From the NCBI GenBank assembly GCA_002448235.1, contig DIXF01000003.1, forward strand, positions 62,001 through 126,000: 64,000 nt of DNA, written 5' to 3'. Made by a program: the position numbers and the translations under genes. Within the stretch, counting starts at the first letter, position 1. Each line of letters opens with the position of its first letter. This document shows positions 36,301-44,330 of the stretch, one piece after another. Below the pieces are notes generated by a model. That model worked only from the letters and a program-made list of their open reading frames with translations, did no database searches and was not told the origin of the DNA. Source of the DNA: Syntrophaceae bacterium UBA6087. GTDB taxonomy: Bacteria > Desulfobacterota > Desulfomonilia > UBA1062.

Positions 36301-36434
36301 TTGACCCGCAAGGCATTTCAGCGAGGACAGCTAAACTGGAATCTATTCAAATGCATGAGGAATTCAAGAAGGAGAGTCCTTGCAGTCGATATTATATGTA
36401 TCAGAAAACGAAAGGTGGTCATCTGATAATTTAG
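36294..36434 (+). CDS. Possible 46-residue peptide, doubtful
   Basis: A short frame (MAIDPQGISARTAKLESIQ ... KTKGGHLII) starts two bases after GAAGGAG, which is closer than a good ribosome site allows. It ends 16 bases before the next gene. It may be chance or the remnant of a mobile-element gene. No family is recognised. Confidence 0.15.
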   Translation: MAIDPQGISARTAKLESIQMHEEFKKESPCSRYYMYQKTKGGHLII

Positions 36435-36450
36435 TAAAAAAGGATAATCA

Positions 36451-37146
36451 ATGAAAAAGAAGAGGGTTCTCATCGGTAAAACAACCGGGCTGAAAGTGAA
36501 AAGCTGTTTCTTGCTTCTATTAACTACAACCCTCCTTATACTCTCTTGCTCAAGCCCTCCGTTGTCTGCAGCTCCTGCTGAGTATTATGCGGATCCAGCC
36601 AAAGTCACCTTCGAGCAATTCAAATCACCCGAAGGGCAGTTCTCGGTCTCCGTCCCATCTGGCTGGAACCGGATAGAGTCATACCCCTATAAGACAGATG
36701 ACACGATAAACGGTGTTATGATCGAAGGACCGGAAAATACGGAAGGGGCGCCCATGACGATCGCTGTCCTGCATTACGCGGGCACCGGGTGGATAAAAGG
36801 TGTGGACCACTATATCAAGATGGTTCTGTCTACTCCAACGCGTCTCGACGGTGAAAAAGAAACGAAATTTTCCGATGTCATTTTTGCTGGGAGAAAGGGC
36901 ACGACATTCACTTTTAAAAAATTTCATCTTGTCATGCTTCCCTTTCGCCACCCGCCGATGGAAAATGGAGTGACATACGAAATGAAGCCGCCCACCAGGA
37001 AGGTGACGATGGTTGTCCGGCACCTCGTTATACCGGCGAAGCCTGGATTCTATTCACTCTGGTTCGAAGCTCCCGAGGATAGGTACAATGAATTTTCCGG
37101 TACCTTTGATATTGTGGTAAAGTCGTTTACGTTTCAAGAGAAATAG
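36451..37146 (+). CDS. Exported PsbP/DcrB-like protein (lipoprotein)
   Basis: A 231-residue protein with a long N-terminal hydrophobic segment (CFLLLLTTTLLILSC) and a lipobox-like LILSC, so probably a lipoprotein. The mature part shows FKSPEGQFSVSVPSGWNRIE, then AGRKGTTFTFKKF and HLVIPAKPGFYSLWFEAPED, then VVKSFTF. The F-S-V-x-V-P-x-G-W opening and the closing K-S-F motif resemble the PsbP/Mog1/DcrB (DUF1795) fold. The next gene at 37331 is a clear paralogue with the same landmarks. It opens a same-strand run of exported proteins. Function unknown. Confidence 0.7.
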   Translation: MKKKRVLIGKTTGLKVKSCFLLLLTTTLLILSCSSPPLSAAPAEYYADPAKVTFEQFKSPEGQFSVSVPSGWNRIESYPYKTDDTINGVMIEGPENTEGAPMTIAVLHYAGTGWIKGVDHYIKMVLSTPTRLDGEKETKFSDVIFAGRKGTTFTFKKFHLVMLPFRHPPMENGVTYEMKPPTRKVTMVVRHLVIPAKPGFYSLWFEAPEDRYNEFSGTFDIVVKSFTFQEK

Positions 37147-37330
37147 CTCGCGGCAAGCTATTGGGGCTTTCGTCAGTCGAGAAGTCATTTTGCGGATGAT
37201 CCGGACTTCTCGAAGAATATGGAACCGTAGATGGGAAGAGTGTTTAGAGTGGTGCAATCCCTGCATTGTTTTCCACGATGGGCAGAGGGCTAAAAGAACA
37301 ACGACAAGGCTGAGCGATCAAGGAGAATGT

Positions 37331-37945
37331 ATGAATAAAAACATCTTTATAGTGAAGCCTCTATTGGGGTTTCTTGTAATCATTGCAATAATCACCTTTA
37401 ACGCTGCTGTTTCGATAGGGTCAGACAAGGCGCCAAGGTATAGAGAATATGTATCTTCCGGAAATTACTTTAAGTGTATTATTCCCGAAGGCTGGAGCGT
37501 TTATACCCCCTCGGGTTTTGGTTTATCTGAGGAAGAGAAAAAAGTGTATGGCGTTAAGTTTTCTGGTCCGTATGGCGAAAGCCCGGTTGAACCGGAAATT
37601 TCCATCCATTATTATGCCCCGGGAAATCTTCTCGAAAAAACAATGGATATATTTATCAGAGGAAATTCCGGGCCTCTTGTGTTTGAGGGGAAATCTTACG
37701 GCGAAGTACGGCAAATCGAATTTGCCGGAAGAAAAGCAAAAACATTTGATACAATAAGCTTCAGAAACCTGAGTGGGCGGGTTATAAATCCAGTGAAAGC
37801 GCCAATTTACAAGAAACTTATTACCATTCCTGCCAAGAAAGGCGAGGGGTTTTATGTTCTCCAACTAGCTGTACCTGTTGAGATAAAAGATAAATATACC
37901 GAAATCTTTGAGGAAACCTCGAAATCATTCTTACCGGGAAAGTAA
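37331..37945 (+). CDS. Exported PsbP/DcrB-like protein, paralogue of the preceding gene
   Basis: A 204-residue protein with a signal anchor (FIVKPLLGFLVIIAIITFNAA). Landmarks align with the previous gene: YFKCIIPEGWSVYTP with the first strand, IEFAGRKAKTFDT with AGRKGTTF, KLITIPAKKGEGFYVLQLA with the IPAKPGFYSL strand, and SKSFLPG at the end. This points to tandem duplication with divergence. It lacks a lipobox, so it is periplasmic or membrane-anchored where its sister is a lipoprotein. Start: ATG 37331 behind AGGAGA; an upstream ATG at 37190 is rejected. The next gene follows after 42 bases. Confidence 0.68.
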   Translation: MNKNIFIVKPLLGFLVIIAIITFNAAVSIGSDKAPRYREYVSSGNYFKCIIPEGWSVYTPSGFGLSEEEKKVYGVKFSGPYGESPVEPEISIHYYAPGNLLEKTMDIFIRGNSGPLVFEGKSYGEVRQIEFAGRKAKTFDTISFRNLSGRVINPVKAPIYKKLITIPAKKGEGFYVLQLAVPVEIKDKYTEIFEETSKSFLPGK

Positions 37946-37987
37946 ACTGGCGGTGTTTATAAGAAAGATCAATTTGGGAGACATAAA

Positions 37988-38200
37988 ATGACAACACAAC
38001 TGTTTACTCTTCTTAGTGTGGCTGTTGTCGGCGTTGTGCTATTTTTTACGGGCAGGATTTCAGCCAAAAAACTTTCTTCTGAAGGCTCCACTTTTATGCC
38101 CGCTTCCATAATAACGGTGCGGGGGATAGCAGTTTACTTCTCCATCTTGGTTTCCTGGTTCGGTGCCATGCTGGCTGTGGCTTGCATGCTTGTTTTTTAG
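37988..38200 (+). CDS. Small two-helix membrane protein
   Basis: A 70-residue protein with one hydrophobic helix at residues 5-22 (LFTLLSVAVVGVVLFFTG) and a second at 46-69 (GIAVYFSILVSWFGAMLAVA), joined by a polar loop with KK. No family recognised. A GGGAG site precedes the ATG. It lies 42 bases after the PsbP-like gene and 58 before the ankyrin gene, which fits membership in the same transcript. Confidence 0.6.
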   Translation: MTTQLFTLLSVAVVGVVLFFTGRISAKKLSSEGSTFMPASIITVRGIAVYFSILVSWFGAMLAVACMLVF

Positions 38201-38258
38201 CTGAGTGTGGGGTTAAAGCAACAGAAGTTTTCTTCATGTAAATAAAAGGAGAAGATGA

Positions 38259-39623
38259 ATGCGGGTTAAAAGCATACTGACTTTATTATTTGTATTATCG
38301 GTGTTTGCTCTACAGGCACAGGCCGGCGATTTGAGTCAAGCAGTTCTAGCAGGAGGAAAAGGAGATCTTGCCAAAGCACGGCAGCTTCTGGATCAAGGTG
38401 CGGACGCAAACGAAAAGGACGAAAACCAGAATACCCCTCTGCTTTGGGCAGCAACTTACGGTAATGCCGAGATAGCGAAGCTCCTCATTGAAAAAGGTGC
38501 AGACGTAGATGCCAGAAACAAATGGCTGGATACTCCTCTGTTTCTTAGCATCAGGAAAGGCAATACCGATATAGCTAAACTCCTCATTGAAAAGGGTGCG
38601 GACGTAAACGCCAGAGACAGCGCCCAGTGGAGCACTCTGCACTGGGCAGCCTATCATGGCAATACCGAGATAGCCGACCTCCTCATTCAAAAGGGTGTGG
38701 ACGTAAATACGAAGAATAAATTTCAGGATACCCCGCTGCTCTGGGCTGCATCTCAAGGCAAAACCGAGGTGGCCAGGCTTCTCATGAAAAAGGGTGCGGA
38801 TGTCAACGCCAAGGATGAAAACAAGAATACGCCTGCCATGAGAGCAGAAATAAATAAGCACATAGAGCTTGCCGCTATGCTGCGTAAGGCGGACAGCGTC
38901 AAATCACCTGTCCGTGAAGCCTCTGCCGCTGAGACGAATCCGGCTGAAGCACAAAGATATTTCAACCGAGGTCTCGCAGCCGTTGAAATCGCCAAGACTC
39001 CCGACGACTACGATCTGGCGATCAGCGAGTTCCAGAAAGCGCGGACGCTGGACCCTGCCCGGGCGGACATCTACTACAACCTGGGACTGATTCAGGAGAA
39101 GGCCGGTGAATTCAAGGATGCCGCGAGTTCTCTGAGACAGTATCTGAAACTCGCGCCGAATTCCCCCGATGCAGAAACAGTCAGGGCGCTGGTCGACAAA
39201 TTGGAGTTCAAGGCGGAACAAGTCATTACCGATGAAGAAGCCTTGGACATCTTTGTTTCGTTGACGGACAGCGGCCGGTGGCAGCTCAATGGTATTACCA
39301 ATGCAACTGTGTTCCAAAATCATGCGTGGATAAAATCGTTTAGCAGAAGTTCTCAACCTGGGCTTCAAAACCGTTTATTCTTTGAATTCAGATGCGGTGT
39401 CTGTTCCCCTACATCAGAGGGCGTTTGTCCAGGTGATGCTTTGCTTATTGGCAAATCTGTTGAATTTGAAACCTTTTACTGCCCGTGTAAGGGAATTGAA
39501 TGCGTGTTTAAATATAACTATCGTCTTGAGGTAATATCGAGAAATAAGGTTAAAATGTTGCTTAAGGTCCGCGGTTACAAAGGTAGAACGAGTGAAGGCA
39601 CATATGAATTTGTGAGAAGATAA
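38259..39623 (+). CDS. Exported ankyrin-repeat and TPR protein
   Basis: A 454-residue protein with a signal peptide (VKSILTLLFVLSVFALQAQA). Residues about 25-220 form five to six ankyrin repeats with the usual NTPLLWAATYGNAEIAKLLI and EKGADVDARN phrasing. Residues 235-320 hold TPR-like helices (AQRYFNRGLAAVEIAKTPDD; YYNLGLIQEKAGEF). The C-terminal 130 residues have cysteines (CGVCSPTSEGVC, CPCKGIEC) and no known fold. The nearly repeated ankyrin DNA is a direct-repeat region that may vary in number. It should be a periplasmic or surface protein-binding module. A role as binder or immunity partner for the downstream hydrolase-like protein is conceivable but unproven. Confidence 0.82.
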   Translation: MRVKSILTLLFVLSVFALQAQAGDLSQAVLAGGKGDLAKARQLLDQGADANEKDENQNTPLLWAATYGNAEIAKLLIEKGADVDARNKWLDTPLFLSIRKGNTDIAKLLIEKGADVNARDSAQWSTLHWAAYHGNTEIADLLIQKGVDVNTKNKFQDTPLLWAASQGKTEVARLLMKKGADVNAKDENKNTPAMRAEINKHIELAAMLRKADSVKSPVREASAAETNPAEAQRYFNRGLAAVEIAKTPDDYDLAISEFQKARTLDPARADIYYNLGLIQEKAGEFKDAASSLRQYLKLAPNSPDAETVRALVDKLEFKAEQVITDEEALDIFVSLTDSGRWQLNGITNATVFQNHAWIKSFSRSSQPGLQNRLFFEFRCGVCSPTSEGVCPGDALLIGKSVEFETFYCPCKGIECVFKYNYRLEVISRNKVKMLLKVRGYKGRTSEGTYEFVRR

Positions 39624-39686
39624 GGCAAATGATACTGATTCAATGATCCAGGTATAAACTGAAACATCGCTATGTTGGAGCCAAGC

Positions 39687-41066
39687 ATGCGCCGAATTGA
39701 GATTATCGTGATCCTCGTTTTAACGATTACCATCGCTATACCCGAGGGAGCACTTGCCGACTGGAAGGTTTATTACACCGGTAAGGCTGCAGAGATGTTC
39801 GGATCCCATGGAAGAGGTAATTTCGCCACCCGCTCTCAATGCGAAGCATACAGAAGTTCAAGTTCAGGTTTTGAGCAGAACAACTCTTACTGCTCCGGTT
39901 TCGACAACCCTTCCAGCAATACTCCCGTGCCGAGTCGCCCCAGCGGGAACAATGGCACTACATCGCACGAGCGTGAAAGAGAACGGCAACTCCAGTTGCA
40001 ACGTGATAAGGATGCAAGGGAAGCGGAAATTGCCAGAAAAGAGCAGTTTGCTAAAGAAAAAAAACAGCTCGTGGACTCCCTCAAGGGGGTGACTGGGGGC
40101 GGCACGCTCAACCTGAAATCCGGCATAGCGCCAGCAGTGCAGTTGAAGGGCAACAGCCCGGACAAGAAGAGAGGGACTTTCTACACCCAGGATATGAAAA
40201 CACTGACACCGTTGAATGACGGAGGTCATCCGATTGACGCTCCTGGATCGCCGCCTGCCGGCATTCACGGCCTGGTTGTCGGAACAACGTGGACCTATGG
40301 TTTCAAATGGCCGCTCAAGCATTGCGACGCGGAATGCAAAAAACTCATCAGAAAGAAGCTCGATGAACAACACGCACTCTATTGCAAATCCCAAAACAAT
40401 CCTGAGGATCAGGAGAAGTGCCTCAAAGAGGATCTTCCGTTCACACCGGAAAGTTATGACATGGTTCTCTCGATGGGCAGTGCACACACGGCGATCCAGG
40501 ATCTGGCCACTCGCGTGGTTTGGGACGGTCAGTCTTTTGGAGAGTTTTCGCGCCAAAACGCGCCAATCTTCGCCAGCTTAAAGGGGCGCCATTTCGACAT
40601 GCTTGACTGTCACAGCAACGGATCGATGCTATGCCTGGCGGCACTGCGGAGTAAAGAGACGACGGCAAGAAAGGTCCGGCTCTTCGGACCTCAAATCAAC
40701 GCAGAAGCAGCTGCACGCTGGCGGGACTGGTTGGATAAAAACCCCGGGTCCGAGCTCGAAATCTACATCAACAACGGGGATCCCATCCCGGCGATTTCCT
40801 GGAAACAGCCTGTTCCGCAGAGCACCATAAAGAAGGTTGCTACCGCCGCCTGGATGACAAATCCCGTCGGCGGACCTGCGACTCTTGCGGATGCGCTGAT
40901 GCACACCTGGCTCGACAGCAAAACTGCCATCATGGACGAGAATTTAGGTGGCTATGGATTCAAGGTTAAGCGTTTTTATACTTCGGAATGTGATCGACCC
41001 TGCGTCGAATGCCACTCGATGCTTCTCTATGAAAAGCATGTCGATGTTTTGCCGACGAAGCATTAA
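39687..41066 (+). CDS. Large exported protein with lipase-like nucleophile elbow
   Basis: About 459 residues. Signal peptide RRIEIIVILVLTITIAIPEG ending at ALA; a low-complexity Ser/Pro/Asn region (about 50-95); a charged helical region ERERERQLQLQRDKDAREAE; then a globular C-terminal half. That half contains FDMLDCHSNGSMLCLAALRS, an H-S-N-G elbow with Ser310, of the kind used by alpha/beta hydrolases, followed by KVRLFGPQIN. A carboxyl-end motif CDRPCVECHSM adds cysteines and a His; it is CxxxCxxCH and may bind metal or, less likely, heme. Start: ATG 39687 behind TTGGAG; ATG 39672 is also in frame. It may be a lipase-like effector or hydrolase; substrate unknown. Confidence 0.65.
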   Translation: MRRIEIIVILVLTITIAIPEGALADWKVYYTGKAAEMFGSHGRGNFATRSQCEAYRSSSSGFEQNNSYCSGFDNPSSNTPVPSRPSGNNGTTSHERERERQLQLQRDKDAREAEIARKEQFAKEKKQLVDSLKGVTGGGTLNLKSGIAPAVQLKGNSPDKKRGTFYTQDMKTLTPLNDGGHPIDAPGSPPAGIHGLVVGTTWTYGFKWPLKHCDAECKKLIRKKLDEQHALYCKSQNNPEDQEKCLKEDLPFTPESYDMVLSMGSAHTAIQDLATRVVWDGQSFGEFSRQNAPIFASLKGRHFDMLDCHSNGSMLCLAALRSKETTARKVRLFGPQINAEAAARWRDWLDKNPGSELEIYINNGDPIPAISWKQPVPQSTIKKVATAAWMTNPVGGPATLADALMHTWLDSKTAIMDENLGGYGFKVKRFYTSECDRPCVECHSMLLYEKHVDVLPTKH

Positions 41067-41361
41067 TGCCTGGCGACGTCGAGCCGCAGGGGGGCACATG
41101 GCAGGAATATGGGTAGAACATCGAAGTAAACTTGACTGATCTGCATACCCGTGTTCAACGGAAAACGTATCACGCATGACCATCTCGGCGGAAGGACATC
41201 TCAAAACCGTATGGACATCAACGCCCGCTTGGGATAGCAGCACTGGAGGGGAATTCAGGCTTGTTATCCACAGGTTGAAATAGTATTTTAGTGTCTTTGA
41301 ACGAAAAACACGGTCGGCAGTATAATCATGGTTATGTTCCTTAGATATGGAGAAGGATACT

Positions 41362-41745
41362 ATGAAAATGAAAACAGTAGTGAACACTTTGATTATTAGT
41401 TCTATTCTTTTAACAGTCTACTTTTTTATAGGGCATGGCTTTGTCGAATTCTATTTTAGTGGAAAAAAAGAGATACTCCAAACTGCGGCCCTTATCAATA
41501 ATCTATGCAATGCTAATGGTTCTTGTCCTTTAATGCTTGAAGGTTGGGAAGGCGAAAACGGAAGGTTAAGAAAGGGTCGAATGCTGTACATTGCTACTCC
41601 AATTCCAGGAAAGGAGAATAATGAAAAGAGCCATAACCCTCAATCATTCAGACTGATGTATGTGATGACCTTTCCTCCAGATGATTGGTTCGAGGTCCAA
41701 GGCGGCGTTGGCAAGAAAGTCACTTCAGGTTGGACGGGTCGTTAA
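41362..41745 (+). CDS. Small membrane-anchored protein, function unknown
   Basis: A 127-residue protein with one N-terminal helix (VVNTLIISSILLTVYFFIGHG). The rest is outside the membrane and has one cysteine pair, CNANGSC, and MLEGWEGENGRLRKGRMLYI. Its fold is not recognised; the N-terminal anchor and size recall minor pilin-like or secreted anchored proteins, but no prepilin cleavage site is seen. The ATG at 41362 follows GAGAAGGA; ATG 41347 is in frame upstream. The 280 bases before it hold no gene. It may not belong to the preceding run. Confidence 0.55.
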   Translation: MKMKTVVNTLIISSILLTVYFFIGHGFVEFYFSGKKEILQTAALINNLCNANGSCPLMLEGWEGENGRLRKGRMLYIATPIPGKENNEKSHNPQSFRLMYVMTFPPDDWFEVQGGVGKKVTSGWTGR

Positions 41746-41781
41746 GATGGTTTTGAAACCCGCTAAATCTAATGCTTCTTC

Positions 41782-41970
41782 ATGGTAGCCGAAATTAGGG
41801 AAGAGGTTTCCGGTATCTGCCGTGACCCTAATGATATTTTTCTTGCAGCCGCATGCAATGTCCAGGCTTTCCTTATCGTGACAGGCGACAAGGATTTGCT
41901 GGAATTAAAGAATTTCAAATCTATCAGGATTGTGACCGCTCGCGAATATCTGGATATGGTGAAAGTATGA
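41782..41970 (+). pseudogene. C-terminal fragment of a PIN-domain toxin
   Basis: The 62 residues (EEVSGICRDPNDIFLAAACN, then LIVTGDKDLLELKNFKSIRI) match the second half of PIN-domain ribonuclease toxins of toxin-antitoxin systems, including the CRDPND and TGDKDLL acidic clusters. The N-terminal half, with the first catalytic Asp, is missing; an in-frame stop at 41770 precedes the ATG. No antitoxin gene is adjacent. I read it as a decayed toxin gene, typical of accessory regions. Confidence 0.65.
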
Positions 41971-42118
41971 TCCACCTTCTTTTCAGTCGCTCCCTTATAG
42001 AGCGTGCCACTCTGAGAATCCATGAAGAGCATAAGACATATTTTGATTACAGTATGACATCATAACATCTTCATTTTTAGATACCCAAAATGATAACGAT
42101 CGTGCTGCTCTGTAAATT

Positions 42119-42967
42119 CTATACGGTATAATTATTATCCAAACACCAATTTTTAATTTTATCGTATTCAGCGTCATGAATTATGTTTGCATGTTTTTCG
42201 CTAGGGAATATACCTTCTTCAGTTTCCTGTTTATATTTCTTTGCCGTTTCGATCATACGGTGTCTGAGATTGGCATATTCTGGATTATGTTTAAACTTCC
42301 TCTCATTGATTCCAAACAAGTCATATACGATCAAAACCTGGCCATCGCAGTATTTCCCAGCACCAATTCCAATCGTTGGCATCTTTACATTTTGAGTTAT
42401 TATTTTTGATATTTTTTCAGGTATCTTCTCAAGGATAATTAAATCTGCGCCACATTTTTCCAACAATAGTGCACCTTCAAGCAATTCAATTGCTTCATCA
42501 AACAATTTCCCCTTTGCTATTCTTCCTTGCCTCATCCTCTCCTGATCATGTTGGGGATTCAGGCCAATATGGCACATTACATTAATATTATTTTCTTTTA
42601 AGGCCTTAAGGATATCTGTCTTTATTCCTTCAAACTTAACAGCATCCGCTCCTATTTCAATTAGCTTCTTTGCATTATTTACAGCTTCACCAGATGTTTC
42701 ATACGTTTTATAAGGTAAATCGACAACGAGGAAGATATCCTTTTTTGCTCTGCACACTGCTTTGGTATGATGGATCATATCATCTAAAGTGACTTCTGTT
42801 TCGTTCTTATACCCTAAAATATTTGTTCCCAGGCTATCACCTAAAATGATCATGTCGATATCTGCTTCCTCTAAGATCAAAGTCGTTGGATAATCATATG
42901 AAGTTAACACCGATATTTTTTGATTACTGCTTTTCTTTTCTTTCAGATATGCCAATGTTTTTTTCAT
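42119..42967 (-). CDS. panB: Divergent PanB-like ketopantoate hydroxymethyltransferase
   Basis: A 282-residue (beta/alpha)8 protein of the PanB family. PanB transfers a hydroxymethyl group from methylene-tetrahydrofolate to 2-oxoisovalerate, a pantothenate (CoA precursor) step. Visible landmarks: SYDYPTTLILEEADIDMIIL, GDSLGTNILGY, VDLPYKTYE, KFEGIKTD, HIGLNPQ and PTIGIGAGKYCDGQVLIVYD. The stretch after HIGLNPQ reads HDQERMRQGRIAKG where classic PanB has an SVN-GGYKVQG-type loop, so the substrate may differ. It is AT-rich and Lys/Ile-rich unlike its neighbours, indicating horizontal transfer. No panC or panD is nearby. It lies 85 bases downstream of an Lrp/AsnC regulator on the same strand. 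Confidence 0.82.
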   Translation of the reverse strand: MKKTLAYLKEKKSSNQKISVLTSYDYPTTLILEEADIDMIILGDSLGTNILGYKNETEVTLDDMIHHTKAVCRAKKDIFLVVDLPYKTYETSGEAVNNAKKLIEIGADAVKFEGIKTDILKALKENNINVMCHIGLNPQHDQERMRQGRIAKGKLFDEAIELLEGALLLEKCGADLIILEKIPEKISKIITQNVKMPTIGIGAGKYCDGQVLIVYDLFGINERKFKHNPEYANLRHRMIETAKKYKQETEEGIFPSEKHANIIHDAEYDKIKNWCLDNNYTV

Positions 42968-43052
42968 ATTTTTAAACTCTCTTCCAAGAGAATAAGCTTT
43001 ATATCAATCTCATAGTACCTTGAGCATCGAAAGGTAACCCTTCCGCATCCAA

Positions 43053-43523
43053 TCATTCAAATGGAGTCCCGAAATCATATCTCCGTTTTATGTATTTTAT
43101 AATGACGGCAGTCTCGACTTTTTGTATCCCATCGATTTTACTGATGCGGTTGTATACCAGATCGTGAAGGTCTTCCAAATTTTTAACGACGAATTCAGCG
43201 CTTATATTGAAGCTGCCGGTTGTAGAGACTATGTACCACAATTCTTTGAATTTGCTGATCGAGCTTATGACATTTTCCATCTTTGCTATATCAACGCTTA
43301 TATATAGATCGCCAGTGATCTCAAACCCGAGTCTGAGAGGATTCGATACGGCAACAATCTGAATAATTTCATCATCTATGAGGCGCTTTATTCTTCCACG
43401 TATCGTTGCCTCTGAGACTGCTAGCGACTTTGCAATTTCAGTATTGTTTATCCTGCCGTCAGACTGAAGAATCGCAATTATCTTTGCATCGAGTTCATCG
43501 ATATTTCTTTTTTCAGCCGCCAT
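43053..43523 (-). CDS. Lrp/AsnC-family transcriptional regulator
   Basis: A 156-residue regulator. Residues 8-60 are the AsnC winged helix-turn-helix (LDAKIIAILQSDGRINNTEI, then VSEATIRGRIKRLI). Residues 70-150 are the RAM effector-binding domain (DLYISVDIAKMENVISSISK; LEDLHDLVYNRISKIDGI). Such proteins bind amino acids or related ligands and usually repress their own promoter. The gene is AT-rich like panB below it, and the two were probably acquired together. A 35-bp imperfect palindrome at 43561-43595, starting 38 bases before the start codon, is a candidate operator. Ribosome site GGGGAGG precedes the ATG. Confidence 0.9.
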   Translation of the reverse strand: MAAEKRNIDELDAKIIAILQSDGRINNTEIAKSLAVSEATIRGRIKRLIDDEIIQIVAVSNPLRLGFEITGDLYISVDIAKMENVISSISKFKELWYIVSTTGSFNISAEFVVKNLEDLHDLVYNRISKIDGIQKVETAVIIKYIKRRYDFGTPFE

Positions 43524-43560
43524 ATAGCCTCCCCAATTACTTTCTGAAGCTACTAATATA

Positions 43561-43595
43561 TGACAATATATATTCGATTATCGTATATTATGTCA
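43561..43595. promoter_or_regulatory. Palindromic operator candidate for the Lrp/AsnC regulator
   Basis: The sequence starts TGACA and ends TGTCA, and inside it ATATA (43568-43572) and TATAT (43584-43588) pair symmetrically; 11 of 17 position pairs are complementary. It lies upstream of the regulator, where autoregulation by Lrp/AsnC proteins is normal. Confidence 0.5.
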
Positions 43596-44330
43596 ATGTT
43601 AATTGCGATAGCAGTTATATGAAGATATGTAATTATCGATATCAGCGTTATTGAGTTGTAAAATGGCAAGCAGACTTTTATCAAATCAATTCTTTTTTTA
43701 GTATAAGTGGCTTACTTAATCGTTTCCCTTACATTGAACATAACTTCAAAAATCAACGAGGTGAGGGCTACCTGAAAATAACGGTTTTCAAGTGCAATCT
43801 ACACTTAATTACAGCACAAAGAAAAATGACCCGCAAGCTTCAGTTTTCTGCTTGCATTAGAATTATCGATTTCATGAGGGCATCTAGACACCCAAGACCA
43901 TAAATAGCTTTTGCATATCTCAAAAGAGAGATTACAGAGTCAGAGTGCAGATTTTCTATAAGACCTCTGTAGTGTTACGAAACTTATGCTCTCTGTAATG
44001 GATGGCAGTTTTTTCGAGTTCTTAAAAGATAAGATGTTCTGAAGATATCTTTCCGGAAGATACATTTTACAAATACTGCATGGGAACGCTCTTATACCAG
44101 GGGTACTGCCTTACGGCACTGCTATTTCAGCGTAGCTTTTTACGCTAACTTTTGCAGAGTTCTACAGAAGTCCAATTTTCCTGTAATACGGAATACGATC
44201 CTGTAATTGCCCCTTATGGATATTCCATTAAATATCTAATAATTCAAAATGTTATCCATTGGTATGATTCATGATTGTTTACATGAAAACTCCATGGATG
44301 AGGAACGATTATGAAAAGGGGGTACCGGAT
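43596..44330. other. AT-rich gene-free stretch
   Basis: About 730 bases without a supported gene between the Lrp regulator and the NlpC/P60 gene. A leftward frame at 43840-43974 reads LLRYAKAIYGLGCLDALMKS but has no start codon or ribosome site and may be a coding relic. The stretch probably includes the right edge of the AT-rich region. Confidence 0.4.

Noticed and set aside
43840..43974. Leftward frame reading LLRYAKAIYGLGCLDALMKS
   Set aside because: It has no start codon near its beginning and no ribosome site; 45 codons is within chance. It is mentioned only as a possible relic.
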